Shown here: positions 24,758 through 34,981 of the stretch, one piece after another
How the letters are laid out: each line of letters opens with the position of its first letter
Position numbering within the stretch: position 1 is the first letter of the stretch
Source of the DNA: an uncultured Clostridia bacterium
GTDB lineage: Bacteria > Bacillota > Clostridia > Oscillospirales > Acutalibacteraceae
Direction of reading: 5' to 3'
DNA length: 59,251 nucleotides
Assembly (NCBI GenBank): GCA_946183365.1
Contig: CAMHAH010000017.1
Location: forward strand, 1 to 59,251
Notes under the pieces: generated by a model
What the model was told of the DNA's origin: nothing
Seen by the model: the letters and a program-made list of their open reading frames with translations, nothing else
Databases searched by the model: none
Made by a program: the position numbers and the translations under genes

Positions 24758-24832
24758 GCCTGACAACAAAAGCAACTCGGAAGGGACTTTGTGACAAGGC
24801 ACAAAGTCGGACTCATGCTTTTGCTGTCAGGC
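24758..24832 (-). terminator. Long nested terminator after pyrG
   Basis: Outer stem of 17 bp with one mismatch (GCCTGACAACAAAAGCA against TGCTTTTGCTGTCAGGC) encloses an inner perfect 9-bp hairpin GACTTTGTG / CACAAAGTC. On the minus strand the outer stem is followed by TTTTTAT, 57 bp past the pyrG stop. Confidence 0.8.
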
Positions 24833-24888
24833 TGAACGGAATACGGCCGGAGAGTTAACGGCCGCCGTACCGAAGTACGCGTATGATT

Positions 24889-26541
24889 TTAGCCCAATGC
24901 CGCTTTGATAAAGGCTGAGAACAGCGGATGCGGCTTGTTGGGGCGTGATTTGAACTCTGGGTGATACTGTACGCCGACATAGAACGGTCTGTCGCTGAGC
25001 TCGACCGTTTCGACCAGTCTGCCGTCGGGAGATAAACCCGACAGTACCAGTCCCGCATTTTGCAGCGCGTCACGATACTCGTTGTTGAACTCGTAGCGAT
25101 GGCGGTGGCGCTCGGAGATGACAGGTGCCTCATTGTTCGTTTGTGAGATTGCCGCGGTCGCAGGCTCCCTCGCAATGACCGCGTTACCAAAATATGCTCT
25201 GTACATGGTCGTGTTTTCCTGCACGATGCACGGATACGCGCCGAGGCGCAGGGTGCCGCCCTTGTCGATCTCATCGTTCTGTCCGGGCATAAAGTCGATC
25301 ACCTTGGGAACATTCTGAGCGAACTCTCCGGAGTTCGCTTTTTTGATGCCCGCGACATTTCTTGCGTATTCGATGACCGCGATCTGCATACCCAGACAAA
25401 TGCCGAAGTACGGCATTTCATGCTCTCTTGCGTACTGCGCGGCGATGATCATGCCCTCGATCCCGCGCTGACCGAAGCCACCCGGGACGATGATGCCGTC
25501 AGTCTCGCCGAGGATATGATCGACGTTCTCCGCAGTGATACTTTCCGCGTCGATCCACTTGATCTCAACCGACGCGCCCTGATAGTAGCCCGCATGACGG
25601 AGTGCTTCGGCTACGCTGAGATAAGCGTCGTGCAGCTCCACATACTTGCCCACCAGACCGATCTTGACTACCCTTTCACGCGTCTTGATACGATCGACCA
25701 TGTGCTCCCAGTCGCTCAGATCGGGCTTGTGGGATTTCAGATTCAGCTCGCGGCATACGATATCGGAGAGGTGCGCCTTCTCGAGCATCAAGGGCGCTTC
25801 ATACAGCACGGGCAGGGTGAGATTCTCGATCACGCAGTCAGGCCATACGTTGCAGAAGCCTGCGATCTTATCGAAAATTCCCTTGTCGGTGATCGGCTCA
25901 TCGGTACGCAGGATGATGATATCGGGCGATACGCCGAAGCCCTGCAACTCCTTGACGGAGTGCTGGGTAGGCTTGCTTTTATGCTCGCCCGAGGCTTTGA
26001 GATACGGCACGAGAGTCACATGGATGTACAAGCGGTTGTCCTCGCCGACCTCATGACCTACCTGGCGGATCGCCTCGATGAAGGGCTGGCTCTCGATATC
26101 GCCGATCGTGCCGCCGATCTCAGTGATGACGACGTCCGCGTCAGTCTTTTTGCCGACGCTGTAGATGAAGCGCTTGATCTCGTCCGTGATATGCGGAATC
26201 ACCTGTACCGTTTTGCCGAGATACTCGCCGTGACGTTCCTTGTTGAGCACGTTCGAGTAGACCTTACCTGTGGTGAGGTTACTGTATTTGTTCAGGTTCT
26301 CATCAATAAACCGCTCATAATGGCCTAGGTCGAGATCGGTCTCGGCGCCGTCCTCGGTCACATACACTTCGCCGTGCTGATAAGGACTCATAGTGCCGGG
26401 ATCGACGTTGATATACGGGTCGAGCTTCTGGGCGGCGACCTTCAAGCCGCGCGCTTTCATCAGTCTGCCGAGTGAGGCGGCGGTGATGCCCTTGCCCAGT
26501 CCCGACACCACGCCTCCAGTTACAAATATATATTTTGTCAT
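24889..26541 (-). CDS. pyrG: CTP synthase
   Basis: Converts UTP to CTP using ATP and the amide of glutamine. 550 residues, full length. The synthetase domain opens with [20 protein letters not shown] (P-loop) and contains the [10 protein letters not shown] region. The class I glutaminase domain has YFGICLGMQ (nucleophile Cys) and the VQYHPEF motif with the catalytic His-x-Glu. The start was set at ATG 26541 (MTKYIF), with GGAAGG upstream; an in-frame start nine codons earlier lacks a ribosome binding site. Last gene of the gdhA-gltD run on the minus strand, separated from gltD by a REP-like repeat, so it may be cotranscribed with gltD. A glutamine user beside glutamine-forming genes fits the island theme. 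Confidence 0.97.
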   Translation of the reverse strand: MTKYIFVTGGVVSGLGKGITAASLGRLMKARGLKVAAQKLDPYINVDPGTMSPYQHGEVYVTEDGAETDLDLGHYERFIDENLNKYSNLTTGKVYSNVLNKERHGEYLGKTVQVIPHITDEIKRFIYSVGKKTDADVVITEIGGTIGDIESQPFIEAIRQVGHEVGEDNRLYIHVTLVPYLKASGEHKSKPTQHSVKELQGFGVSPDIIILRTDEPITDKGIFDKIAGFCNVWPDCVIENLTLPVLYEAPLMLEKAHLSDIVCRELNLKSHKPDLSDWEHMVDRIKTRERVVKIGLVGKYVELHDAYLSVAEALRHAGYYQGASVEIKWIDAESITAENVDHILGETDGIIVPGGFGQRGIEGMIIAAQYAREHEMPYFGICLGMQIAVIEYARNVAGIKKANSGEFAQNVPKVIDFMPGQNDEIDKGGTLRLGAYPCIVQENTTMYRAYFGNAVIAREPATAAISQTNNEAPVISERHRHRYEFNNEYRDALQNAGLVLSGLSPDGRLVETVELSDRPFYVGVQYHPEFKSRPNKPHPLFSAFIKAALG

Positions 26542-26563
26542 AATAATACCTTCCTTGTTATTT

Positions 26564-26610
26564 GACAACCCTCAGTCGCTTCGCGACAGCTCCCTTAGGA
26601 AAGGGAGCCT
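26564..26610. repeat. REP-like paired-hairpin repeat between gltD and pyrG
   Basis: Two adjacent hairpins (GTCGCTTCGCGAC and GCTCCCTTaggaAAGGGAGC). A related copy with the same layout is at 48964-49011. This family is widespread in intergenic DNA of gut Clostridia. Confidence 0.7.
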
Positions 26611-26612
26611 GA

Positions 26613-28097
26613 TTATAGGTTGGTATATCCCATCAGGCTTTTATCCACCTCACGGGCACAATCCCTGCCCTCGCGAATCGCCCATACCACCAGCGACTGA
26701 CCGCGGTGCATATCGCCTGCTGTAAACACCCTGTCAACAGAGGTCTGATGACTGCCTGTTTCTGTCTGCACATTCGTTCTGCTGTCGAGAGCCACGCCGA
26801 ACGCCTCGGTGATATAGCTCTCACTGCCCAAAAAGCCTGCCGCGATCAACAGCAGATCGACGTCTACCGTGTATTCACTATCATCAATAGGCACCATTTT
26901 CAGCCGTCCGGTCGCTTCATCCTTCTCGGCGTTCAGCTTCACAAGCACCGCCTGTTTCAGCTTTCCGCTCTCATCGCTGATCAGCTTTTTCACGGTCGTC
27001 TGGTAAACTCTGGGATCGCTTCCGTAAATTGCGGCGGCTTCCTCCTGACCGTAATCTGTCTTACAGACGCGCGGCCATTCCGGCCACGGGTTGTCCTCTG
27101 ACCGGGTATCGGGGAGCTTGGGCATCATCTCGAGCTGGATGACGCTTTTTGCGCCGTGACGAACGCAGGTGCCGACGCAGTCGTTGCCGGTATCGCCGCC
27201 CCCGACGATCAGGACGTTCTTGTCCTTTGCGGAGATATAGGATCCCTCCTGCAAGCCGTTATCGAGCAGCGCCTTAGTGGTGGAGCGCAGGAAATCGACC
27301 GCAAAATACACGCCCTCCGCGTCTCGCCCTTCGACTGCTATATCGCGCGGATGAGAAGCGCCGCACGCTAGGATCACACGGTCATATTGAGAGAGCAGCT
27401 CTTCGGCAGAAACATCGACGCCGACGTTGACGTTTACTTTGAATGTAACGCCCTCCGCTTCCATCACGCTGATCTTGCGCTCGATGATGTGCTTTTCGAG
27501 TTTCATGTTCGGGATGCCGTACATCAGCAGTCCGCCGACGCGATCGCTCCGCTCATAGACCGTGACAGAATGTCCGCGGCGGTTGAGCTGATCGGCGGCG
27601 GTAAGTCCCGAGGGACCCGATCCGATGATCGCGATCTTCTTTCCTGTTCGCTGTTTGGGCGGCTGAGGTGCAGCCCAGCCCTCCTGATAGGCTGTTTCGA
27701 TGATGTCATATTCATTGGCGCGGACGGTGACAGGATCACCGTTAGCGCCGCAGGTGCATGCCTTTTCACACAGAGCAGGACACACGCGCGAGGTGAACTC
27801 GGGGAAGCTGTTGGTCATTTTCAGACGATTGTACGCCTGCTTCCACGCGCCGAGACTGACAAGGTTGTTCCACTCGGGGATCAGGTTATTCAGCGGACAG
27901 CCCGACACCATGCCGCTGATCGGCAAGCCTGCCTGACAGAACGGAACGCCGCAGTGCATGCAACGCTCGCCCTGATGCTTTCGCTCCGCTTCACTGATCG
28001 GGGTGTGGAATTCGTTATAATTTTTGATCCGTTCTTCCACGGTATACGCAGGATTATCCTGCCGTGTATATTCCATAAATCCGTTGGGATTTCCCAT
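26613..28097 (-). CDS. gltD: Glutamate synthase small subunit
   Basis: 494 residues. Supplies electrons from NAD(P)H through FAD and Fe-S clusters to GltB for reductive transfer of glutamine amide nitrogen to 2-oxoglutarate. The N-terminal cluster domain has RCMHCGVPFCQAG and GCPLNNLIPEWNNL. FAD-binding is IGSGPSGLTAADQL, NAD(P)-binding is IVGGGDTGNDCVGT, and the C-terminal FAD loop is FTAGDMHRGQSLVVWAI. Start ATG 28097 follows AAGGAGG. It starts 13 bp after gltB stops: a gltB-gltD operon on the minus strand. Of the amino-donor genes here this pair makes glutamate when ammonium is low. Confidence 0.97.
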   Translation of the reverse strand: MGNPNGFMEYTRQDNPAYTVEERIKNYNEFHTPISEAERKHQGERCMHCGVPFCQAGLPISGMVSGCPLNNLIPEWNNLVSLGAWKQAYNRLKMTNSFPEFTSRVCPALCEKACTCGANGDPVTVRANEYDIIETAYQEGWAAPQPPKQRTGKKIAIIGSGPSGLTAADQLNRRGHSVTVYERSDRVGGLLMYGIPNMKLEKHIIERKISVMEAEGVTFKVNVNVGVDVSAEELLSQYDRVILACGASHPRDIAVEGRDAEGVYFAVDFLRSTTKALLDNGLQEGSYISAKDKNVLIVGGGDTGNDCVGTCVRHGAKSVIQLEMMPKLPDTRSEDNPWPEWPRVCKTDYGQEEAAAIYGSDPRVYQTTVKKLISDESGKLKQAVLVKLNAEKDEATGRLKMVPIDDSEYTVDVDLLLIAAGFLGSESYITEAFGVALDSRTNVQTETGSHQTSVDRVFTAGDMHRGQSLVVWAIREGRDCAREVDKSLMGYTNL

Positions 28098-28110
28098 TCT
28101 GCACTCCTCC

Positions 28111-31100
28111 TTATCTCGATCGGATCAGCTGATAGAAGGCTTCGATCTTGGCGCTGTCCTCGTCAAGACCGTTCTGCTTGCCTGCCTCGATCGCTTCGGT
28201 AATGATCCTGTAATCGTGAGGGATGATTTTTTTGAACTTCGGCAGATACGCGTCAAAGTCACTGAGAATTCGCTTGCCCTTTTCGGAGCCTGTCGCTTCC
28301 ACATGCTCCGTGATCAACGCTTTTAATTCGTCGATATCCTTTTGCTCGCTCAGTTCCGTACACTCTACCAGCTCTTTGTTCAGCCTTTTATAAAGGTGAT
28401 GGTGTTCATCAAGTACATAGGCGATACCGCCCGACATACCGGCGGCAAAATTCTTGCCGGTACTGCCGAGGATAACGACCTTGCCGCCTGTCATATATTC
28501 ACAGCCGTGCTCACCGACGCCCTCAACAACAGCTGTCGCGCCCGAATTGCGCACACAAAAGCGCTCGCCCGCGATGCCGTTGATAAACGCCCTGCCGCTT
28601 GTCGCACCATAGAGAGCGACATTGCCGATGATGATGTTTTCCTCCGCCTTAAAGCGGCTTTTCTTGTCGGGATATACGATCAGCTTGCCGCCCGATAAGC
28701 CCTTGCCGAAATAGTCGTTGCTGTCGCCCCTGAGCTCCATCGTCAAGCCCCTCGGGATAAACGCGCCGAAGCTCTGACCACCCGAGCCGCTGCAGATGAT
28801 ACGGTAGGTGTCGTCCGCGAGGGCCTCTCCGTATCTCTTGGTGATCTCGGAACCGAACGCCGTACCGAGGGAGCGATCGGTGTTGCAGACGTCGATCTCG
28901 ATCTGAGCCGACTTTCCCTCGCGCAGTGCCTTTTTGAACTGCTTAATGATCACCTTTTCGTCCAATGTATCAGAGAGCTTGAAGTCATAAGGATCTTTCT
29001 CGTTGTAGCGGATCGGTGCATTATCAAAGCTGTGATCGAGAATAGCGGACACATCGATCTGCTGTTCACGTGGCGAAAGGTTATCCCGCTTTTTCAAAAG
29101 ATCCCTTCGTCCGATCAGCTCGTCAATGGTATGCACGCCCAGCCGCGCCATATACTCGCGCAGCTCCTGAGCGATAAAGCGCATGAAGTTGACGACGTAC
29201 TCGGGCTTGCCCATAAATCGTTTTCTCAGCTCGGGGTTCTGCGTTGCTACGCCGAAGGGGCAGGTGTCGAGGTTGCAGACGCGCATCATCGCACAGCCCA
29301 AGGTCACCAGCGGTGCGGTCGCAAAGCCGAATTCCTCTGCGCCGAGGATCGCCGCGATCGCGACGTCACGGCCTGTCATCAGCTTGCCGTCCGTCTCAAT
29401 GACGACCTTATGCCGCAGTCCGTTGAGCAGGAGCGTTTGGTGCGCTTCGGCAAGGCCAAGCTCCCACGGCAGTCCGGCGTTGTAGATCGAGCTGCGCGGC
29501 GCGGCGCCTGTTCCGCCGTCATAGCCTGAGATCAGGATGACCTCTGCGCCTGCCTTTGCCACTCCTGCGGCTACCGTTCCGACACCTGCTTGTGAGACGA
29601 GCTTGACAGAGATGCGCGCCTTTTTGTTCGCGTTTTTCAGATCATAGATCAGCTGAGCCAGATCCTCAATCGAATAGATATCGTGATGCGGCGGCGGTGA
29701 GATCAGCGACACGCCGGGTGTGGAATGGCGGGTCTTTGCGATCCACGGATAGACCTTCATTCCCGGCAGATGACCGCCCTCGCCGGGCTTGGCGCCCTGC
29801 GCCATTTTGATCTGGAGCTCATCGGCAGAGTTGAGATAGGTCGAGGTCACACCGAAACGGCCTGACGCCACCTGCTTGATTGCCGAGCAACGGTTCTGCT
29901 TAGTGCCCTTTGTCGCTAACCGTTCGGGGCTTTCTCCGCCCTCGCCGGAGTTCGACTTGCCGCCCAGCATATTCATGGCGAGCGCCAACGCCTCATGCGC
30001 CTCCTGAGAGATCGAGCCGTAGGACATCGCACCCGTCTTGAAGCGCATAACGATACTGTCAACGCTTTCGACCTCGTCGATCGGGATCGGCATATCGGCA
30101 AAGTTGAAATCAAATAGTCCGCGGATACTGACCAGCTGCATCTCTTCGTTGAGCATACGGGAGTATTCCTTGAACAGCTTGTAATCATTGTTCCTTGTCG
30201 CCGCCTGTAATGCGTGGATCGTCCGCGGATTATAGAGGTGTTCCTCCTTACCGCTGCGGCTCTTATGACTGCCGCGCGACTCGAGCTCCCCGCTCACCGT
30301 CAGCCCGAGCGGATCGAATGCCGCTGAGTGCAGACGGTCGACGTTCTGCTCGATATCCTCAAGCGTGATACCGCCGATACGGCTGACCGTGCCCGTAAAG
30401 TATTCATCGATCAGCTTCTCGCTGAGTCCCAGCGCTTCAAAGTTCTTGGAACCCTGATAGGATTGCAGGGTCGAGATACCCATCTTTGACGCGATCTTCA
30501 CGATACCGTGCAAAACGGCGTTGTTGTAATCCTCGATCGCCGCATAGTAGTCCTTGTCGAGCAGATCGTCGTGGATCAGCTCATGGATCGTCTCGAGCGC
30601 CAGATACGGATTGACCGCGCTTGCGCCGTAGGCGAGCAGGGTCGCGAAGTGGTGCACCTCTCGCGGCTCTCCGCTTTCAAGCACGATGGAGAGGGCTGTT
30701 CGGCGCTTTGTCGCGACCAAATGCTGGTGCAGCGCCGATACCGCGAGCAGCGACGGGATCGCCAGATGGTTTTCGTCCACTCCCCTGTCGGAGAGGATCA
30801 GGATATTCGCTCCCGCGGCGCTCGCCTTGTCCGCTTCCACATACAGGCGGCGTATTGCCTTGCTTAGCTTTGTGTTTTTATAGTACAGGATCGGGATCTC
30901 GGCGACCTTGAAGCCCGGCAGGTTCATCCTCTTGAGCTTGAGCATACCGGTCGAGGTCAGGATCGGATTGACGACTTTGATCACCTTGCAGTTATCCGCC
31001 TTTTCCTCCAGCAGATTGCCGTCCTTACCGATATAGATCGTAGTCGAGGTGACGATCTCCTCGCGGATCGCGTCGATCGGCGGATTGGTCACCTGCGCGA

Positions 31101-32640
31101 AGTTCTGTTTGAAATAATCGAACAGCGGCTGCGGCTGATCGGACAAGACCGCAAGCGGTTTATCAGATCCCATCGCGGCGATCGGCTCCGAGCCGTTCTG
31201 CGCCATCGGCAGGATCGACGTCATCACGTCCTCATAGGTGTAGCCGAATGCCTTTTGCAAGCGACGGCGCTCCTCCCTGTGGTGCTCCTCCACCTTTGCG
31301 TTCGGCACCTTCAGATATTTCAGGCGGGTCAGGTTGCTGTCGAGCCATTCGCCGTAGGGAGCTTTGGAAGCATAATGAAGCTTGATCTCTTCATCGCCGA
31401 TCAATCTTCCCTGCACGGTGTCCACGAGCAGCATCTTGCCCGGATGGAGGCGCTCCTTCTTCACGATCCTTTCAGCGGGGATCGGCAGTGCTCCAACCTC
31501 GGAGCTTAGGATCAGATGATCGTCGTCGGTGATATAGTATCTCGACGGTCTGAGTCCGTTTCTGTCGAGCACCGCGCCCATCATATCGCCGTCCGAGAAC
31601 AGGATCGACGCGGGACCGTCCCACGGCTCCATCATCGTCGCGTAGTATTGATAAAAGTCGCGTTCCTTCTGTGAGATCGCGTCGTTGTTGTCCCACGGCT
31701 CTGGAATAGTGATCATCACGGCAAGCGGCAGCTCCATTCCACTCATCACTAAGAATTCCAAGGTGTTATCCAAGCGTGCGGAATCCGAGCCGTCGGGATT
31801 TATGACCGGAAGCACCTTGTCCATGTCGCCCATCAGATATTGCGAAGCCATGTTTTCTTCACGCGCGAGCATCTTGTCGCTGTTGCCGCGGATAGTGTTG
31901 ATCTCGCCGTTATGCACGATCATACGGTTCGGGTGCGCCTTCTGCCAGCTCGGGAAGGTGTTGGTCGAAAAGCGCGAATGCACTAGAGCGATCGCGCTCT
32001 CATACGCCTCGTCCTCTAAATCAAGATAAAACCGCCTGAGATCGCCGACGAGGAACATGCCCTTATACACGATTGTCCTCGACGACAGCGAGGCGACATA
32101 GGTGTCCTCATTGCTCTGCTCAAAGGATCGCCGCACCACATAGAGCTTGCGGTCAAAGTCGATCCCGCGCTTGATATCCTGAGGGCGGTTGATGAAGCAC
32201 TGCTCGATCTTTGGCATACACTCCCGCGCCTTGCTGCCGATCGCGTTCGGGTCGCAGGGAACTTCTCTCCAGCCCAGAACAGATAAGCCTTCTTTCTCGG
32301 CGATGATCTCGAACATCTTCTTCGCCTGATTGCGTCGAAGCTCATGCTGCGGAAAGAAGAACATACCGACCGCGTAATCACGCTTTGCACCAATCGGGAT
32401 GTTCAATTCCTTTGATGCCTTTTGGAAGAAGCGGTCTGAGATCTGGAGCAGGATTCCGACGCCGTCGCCGGTCTTGCCCTCTGCGTCCTTACCGGCACGG
32501 TGCTCTAAGGTCTCGACGATCGTCAGGGCATTGTCGACCGTGGTATGCGAGGGCTTGCCCTTGATATTGACGACCGCGCCGATACCGCAGTTATCGTGCT
32601 CAAAGCACTCTCGATAGAGAAGGTTATTTGTCTGATTCAT
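28111..32640 (-). CDS. gltB: Glutamate synthase large subunit
   Basis: 1509 residues, full length. The class II glutaminase domain begins after a short propeptide, with nucleophile Cys18 in FEHDNCGIGAVV. Central domain and FMN-binding barrel follow (GAMSYGSISQEAHEAL, ISGYDGGTGAAP). The 3Fe-4S cysteines are in CAMMRVCNLDTCPFG. The C-terminal beta-helix has repeated G-x-x-G-x-x-x-G patterns (GSGGQSFGAF, GLSGGKLIVY, GMSGGIAYV). Ammonia released at the N-terminus is channelled to 2-oxoglutarate at the FMN site. Start ATG 32640 follows GGAAGGG. The preceding gene ends in a terminator 9 bp before a REP-like repeat, so gltB may have its own promoter, which I could not place with confidence. Confidence 0.97.
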   Translation of the reverse strand: MNQTNNLLYRECFEHDNCGIGAVVNIKGKPSHTTVDNALTIVETLEHRAGKDAEGKTGDGVGILLQISDRFFQKASKELNIPIGAKRDYAVGMFFFPQHELRRNQAKKMFEIIAEKEGLSVLGWREVPCDPNAIGSKARECMPKIEQCFINRPQDIKRGIDFDRKLYVVRRSFEQSNEDTYVASLSSRTIVYKGMFLVGDLRRFYLDLEDEAYESAIALVHSRFSTNTFPSWQKAHPNRMIVHNGEINTIRGNSDKMLAREENMASQYLMGDMDKVLPVINPDGSDSARLDNTLEFLVMSGMELPLAVMITIPEPWDNNDAISQKERDFYQYYATMMEPWDGPASILFSDGDMMGAVLDRNGLRPSRYYITDDDHLILSSEVGALPIPAERIVKKERLHPGKMLLVDTVQGRLIGDEEIKLHYASKAPYGEWLDSNLTRLKYLKVPNAKVEEHHREERRRLQKAFGYTYEDVMTSILPMAQNGSEPIAAMGSDKPLAVLSDQPQPLFDYFKQNFAQVTNPPIDAIREEIVTSTTIYIGKDGNLLEEKADNCKVIKVVNPILTSTGMLKLKRMNLPGFKVAEIPILYYKNTKLSKAIRRLYVEADKASAAGANILILSDRGVDENHLAIPSLLAVSALHQHLVATKRRTALSIVLESGEPREVHHFATLLAYGASAVNPYLALETIHELIHDDLLDKDYYAAIEDYNNAVLHGIVKIASKMGISTLQSYQGSKNFEALGLSEKLIDEYFTGTVSRIGGITLEDIEQNVDRLHSAAFDPLGLTVSGELESRGSHKSRSGKEEHLYNPRTIHALQAATRNNDYKLFKEYSRMLNEEMQLVSIRGLFDFNFADMPIPIDEVESVDSIVMRFKTGAMSYGSISQEAHEALALAMNMLGGKSNSGEGGESPERLATKGTKQNRCSAIKQVASGRFGVTSTYLNSADELQIKMAQGAKPGEGGHLPGMKVYPWIAKTRHSTPGVSLISPPPHHDIYSIEDLAQLIYDLKNANKKARISVKLVSQAGVGTVAAGVAKAGAEVILISGYDGGTGAAPRSSIYNAGLPWELGLAEAHQTLLLNGLRHKVVIETDGKLMTGRDVAIAAILGAEEFGFATAPLVTLGCAMMRVCNLDTCPFGVATQNPELRKRFMGKPEYVVNFMRFIAQELREYMARLGVHTIDELIGRRDLLKKRDNLSPREQQIDVSAILDHSFDNAPIRYNEKDPYDFKLSDTLDEKVIIKQFKKALREGKSAQIEIDVCNTDRSLGTAFGSEITKRYGEALADDTYRIICSGSGGQSFGAFIPRGLTMELRGDSNDYFGKGLSGGKLIVYPDKKSRFKAEENIIIGNVALYGATSGRAFINGIAGERFCVRNSGATAVVEGVGEHGCEYMTGGKVVILGSTGKNFAAGMSGGIAYVLDEHHHLYKRLNKELVECTELSEQKDIDELKALITEHVEATGSEKGKRILSDFDAYLPKFKKIIPHDYRIITEAIEAGKQNGLDEDSAKIEAFYQLIRSR

Positions 32641-32669
32641 ATGACCCTTCCTTTCCGAATAAATAATAT

Positions 32670-32711
32670 GTCATTGCGAGAAGTCGGTAAACCCGACTCC
32701 GTGGCAATCTC
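32670..32711. repeat. GTCATTGCGAG...GTGGCAATCTC repeat (short form)
   Basis: GTCATTGCGAG, an inner hairpin AGTCGGTaaACCCGACT, then GTGGCAATCTC. The same two ends bound the larger element at 45794-45926. Lies in the gltB leader. Confidence 0.75.
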
Positions 32712-32727
32712 AACCGAATAAAAAGAT

Positions 32728-32758
32728 AGGCTGCCTCACCTGATCGGTGAGACAGCCT
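32728..32758 (-). terminator. Terminator after the oxidoreductase operon
   Basis: Perfect 13-bp stem with loop GATCA (on the minus strand AGGCTGTCTCACC / GGTGAGGCAGCCT), then ATCTTTTTA. Confidence 0.88.
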
Positions 32759-32766
32759 TTAGTCAA

Positions 32767-34968
32767 TTATTGCAACTTTGCAAGGAGCTGCTCGCGTGTT
32801 AGGTTCGCGTTGCGTGAAATCTCATCATTGGGAATCACTCTGAGAATCTTGTCGTTGTAGCGGGAGACCAGCACAGCGGCTTTCTCTCCGTTTATATCAA
32901 TAAAGGTTTCTGTTGTTTTTTCGTCGAGCGGCACCTGCTTTTTGAGGTTGGCTTTCTCGGTCAGCGCGCCTGTGGGACAGAGCTGAACGCAGAGTCCGCA
33001 GTTGTTGCACTTGGTCTGATCGAGCGGGAGCGCGAAAGCGGGGGAGGGTTCGGTGGTGAAGCCTCTGCCCATCAAGCCTAAAGCGTGGATGTCCATGACC
33101 TCGCGGCAGGAGCGCACGCATAAGCCACATAAAATACATTTCGCCGTGTTGCGCTCGATGAACGCGTTTTCGTCGTGGGTGTACTTTTGCGGCATTTCGC
33201 CCTTGAAGCGGCTCGGGTCGATGTCGTAGCGTTGCGCCACATTCAACAGTTTGCATTTGTAGTATTCGCGACACCCACATTCAAGGCATCGCGATGCCTC
33301 TGCCTGCGCTTCTTCCTCGGTGAAGCCTAAGCTGACTTCATCAAAACTCTTGTTTCTGACCTCAGGCGCTAACACCTTCGGATTCAGGCGCGCCTGTTTT
33401 TCTCTGTCGGAATAGTCGATCGTCGCTTCATCACGCTTAGAGATATACGGAACGCGGGTATCTAAGCGCTGACCGTTCAGATACGCGTCGACAGTCTTCG
33501 CGCAACGGTCAGCCTCGCCGATCGCCTCGATCGCGATGGACGCGCCGCGGTTGGTCGCGTCACCGATTGCGAACACGCCCTCAATGCTGGTGGTGAAGAA
33601 GTCGGGGTCGGCTTCGATGTTGCCGCGCTCGTTGAGCTTCAATTCGCTGACGTCGCCCTGCACGAGCTTTTGACCGATCGCGAGGATTACGGAATCGAGC
33701 GGAATTTCTTCCGTCTTGCCATCGACAGGAACAGGTCTGCGGCGACCCGACGCGTCGGGCTCGCCCAGCTCCATGATCTGCAAGGTCACGGATTTCAGCT
33801 TGCCGTTCTCGCCGTTGAAGGAGATCGGGTTGGTGAGGAACTTGTAGATCACGCCCTCTTCCTCGGCTTCATCGATCTCCAAAGCGTCGGCAGGCATTTC
33901 CGCACGGGTACGGCGGTAGATGACGTAGACTTCCTTTGCACCTAATCTTACCGCTGTTCTGCAAGCGTCCATAGCCGTATTGCCGCCGCCGCAAATGGCA
34001 ACGCGCTCACCAATCTCAGGAGGATTACCCTTAATAACCGCACGGAGGAAGTCAATACCGCCGTATACACCCTCAAGGTCCTCGCCCGGGGTACGCATGG
34101 AAGATGACTTCCACGCGCCGACCGCGACGATCACCGCGTCATTCTCCGCTTTCAGACTTTCAATGGTAAAGTCCTTGCCGAGCTTCACATTATTGACGAG
34201 CTTCACGCCGCTTTTCTCAATAATGGCGATCTCTTTGTCCAAAACCTCTTTCGGCAGTCGATACTGCGGGATACCGTATCTCAGCATTCCGCCCATCTTA
34301 TCCATCATGTCATAGACGGTCACGCTGTGACCCATGATGTTAAGGTAATACGCGGCTGTCAGTCCCGCGGGGCCACCGCCTACAATCGCGATTGTTTTTC
34401 CGGTTCGCACCATCACATCCGGTAAATAACTGTCTTTATTGAGGTCAATATCCGCGGCGAAGGCTTTAAGCTGAGCGATATTGATCGGCTCTTCCACATT
34501 CTTTCTGCGGCATGCCTTCTCGCACGGATGCGGACACACTCTGCCGATGGACGCGGGGAGCGGAATTTTATTCTTAATTAGTTTTATTGCACTGTCGTAT
34601 TCGCCGTTCGCGATCAGTCCGACATAGCCTTGGCAGTCGGTGCGAGCAGGGCAGTTGAGCTGACACGGCGCGACGCAGTCGCCATCATGTGCAGACATCA
34701 ACAGCTCCATCGCGATCTTTCTTGATTGAACCACGCGTGGTGATTCTGTATTGATGACCATGCCCTCGCTGACTTTTGCGGAGCAGGAGCGCAGGAGCTT
34801 CGGGATGCCCTCAGCCTCCACCACACACAGACCGCACGCGCCGTAGATCTCTACAGCCTTGTCATAGCACAGGGTGGGAATGTCGATACCGTTCGCTCTC
34901 GCGGCTTCCAGGATCGTCGCGCCCTCGGGGGCTTGGATCGCTTTTCCGTTGATGGTTAAATTGATCAT
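32767..34968 (-). CDS. GltD/NfnB-like FAD oxidoreductase fused to N-terminal [2Fe-2S] and C-terminal 2x[4Fe-4S] domains
   Basis: 733 residues. The N-terminal [2Fe-2S] ferredoxin domain has CYDKAVEIYGACGLC and LLRSCSAK. Next is a GltD-type cluster region (CVAPCQLNCPARTDCQGY, RVCPHPCEKACRRK). The FAD/NAD(P) core has IVGGGPAGLTAAYYL, ICGGGNTAMDACRTA and FAIGDATNRGASIAIEAI. The C-terminal ferredoxin has CILCGLCVRSCREV and CNNCGLCVQLCPTGAL. No hydrogenase H-cluster motifs. With the next two genes (NuoF-like, NuoE-like) it forms a three-subunit complex whose layout matches what I recall of the Sporomusa-type Nfn (StnABC) electron-bifurcating transhydrogenase linking NADH, ferredoxin and NADPH. That function is inference. 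Start ATG 34968 follows GAGGGGTAAG. Confidence 0.85.
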   Translation of the reverse strand: MINLTINGKAIQAPEGATILEAARANGIDIPTLCYDKAVEIYGACGLCVVEAEGIPKLLRSCSAKVSEGMVINTESPRVVQSRKIAMELLMSAHDGDCVAPCQLNCPARTDCQGYVGLIANGEYDSAIKLIKNKIPLPASIGRVCPHPCEKACRRKNVEEPINIAQLKAFAADIDLNKDSYLPDVMVRTGKTIAIVGGGPAGLTAAYYLNIMGHSVTVYDMMDKMGGMLRYGIPQYRLPKEVLDKEIAIIEKSGVKLVNNVKLGKDFTIESLKAENDAVIVAVGAWKSSSMRTPGEDLEGVYGGIDFLRAVIKGNPPEIGERVAICGGGNTAMDACRTAVRLGAKEVYVIYRRTRAEMPADALEIDEAEEEGVIYKFLTNPISFNGENGKLKSVTLQIMELGEPDASGRRRPVPVDGKTEEIPLDSVILAIGQKLVQGDVSELKLNERGNIEADPDFFTTSIEGVFAIGDATNRGASIAIEAIGEADRCAKTVDAYLNGQRLDTRVPYISKRDEATIDYSDREKQARLNPKVLAPEVRNKSFDEVSLGFTEEEAQAEASRCLECGCREYYKCKLLNVAQRYDIDPSRFKGEMPQKYTHDENAFIERNTAKCILCGLCVRSCREVMDIHALGLMGRGFTTEPSPAFALPLDQTKCNNCGLCVQLCPTGALTEKANLKKQVPLDEKTTETFIDINGEKAAVLVSRYNDKILRVIPNDEISRNANLTREQLLAKLQ

Positions 34969-34981
34969 TCTTACCCCTCCT

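Noticed and set aside
22965..24888. Attachment sites flanking the serine recombinase
   Set aside because: No shared direct repeat longer than about 8 bp was found between the two flanks.
25420..26328. 302-codon plus-strand frame opposite pyrG
   Set aside because: Shadow of pyrG.
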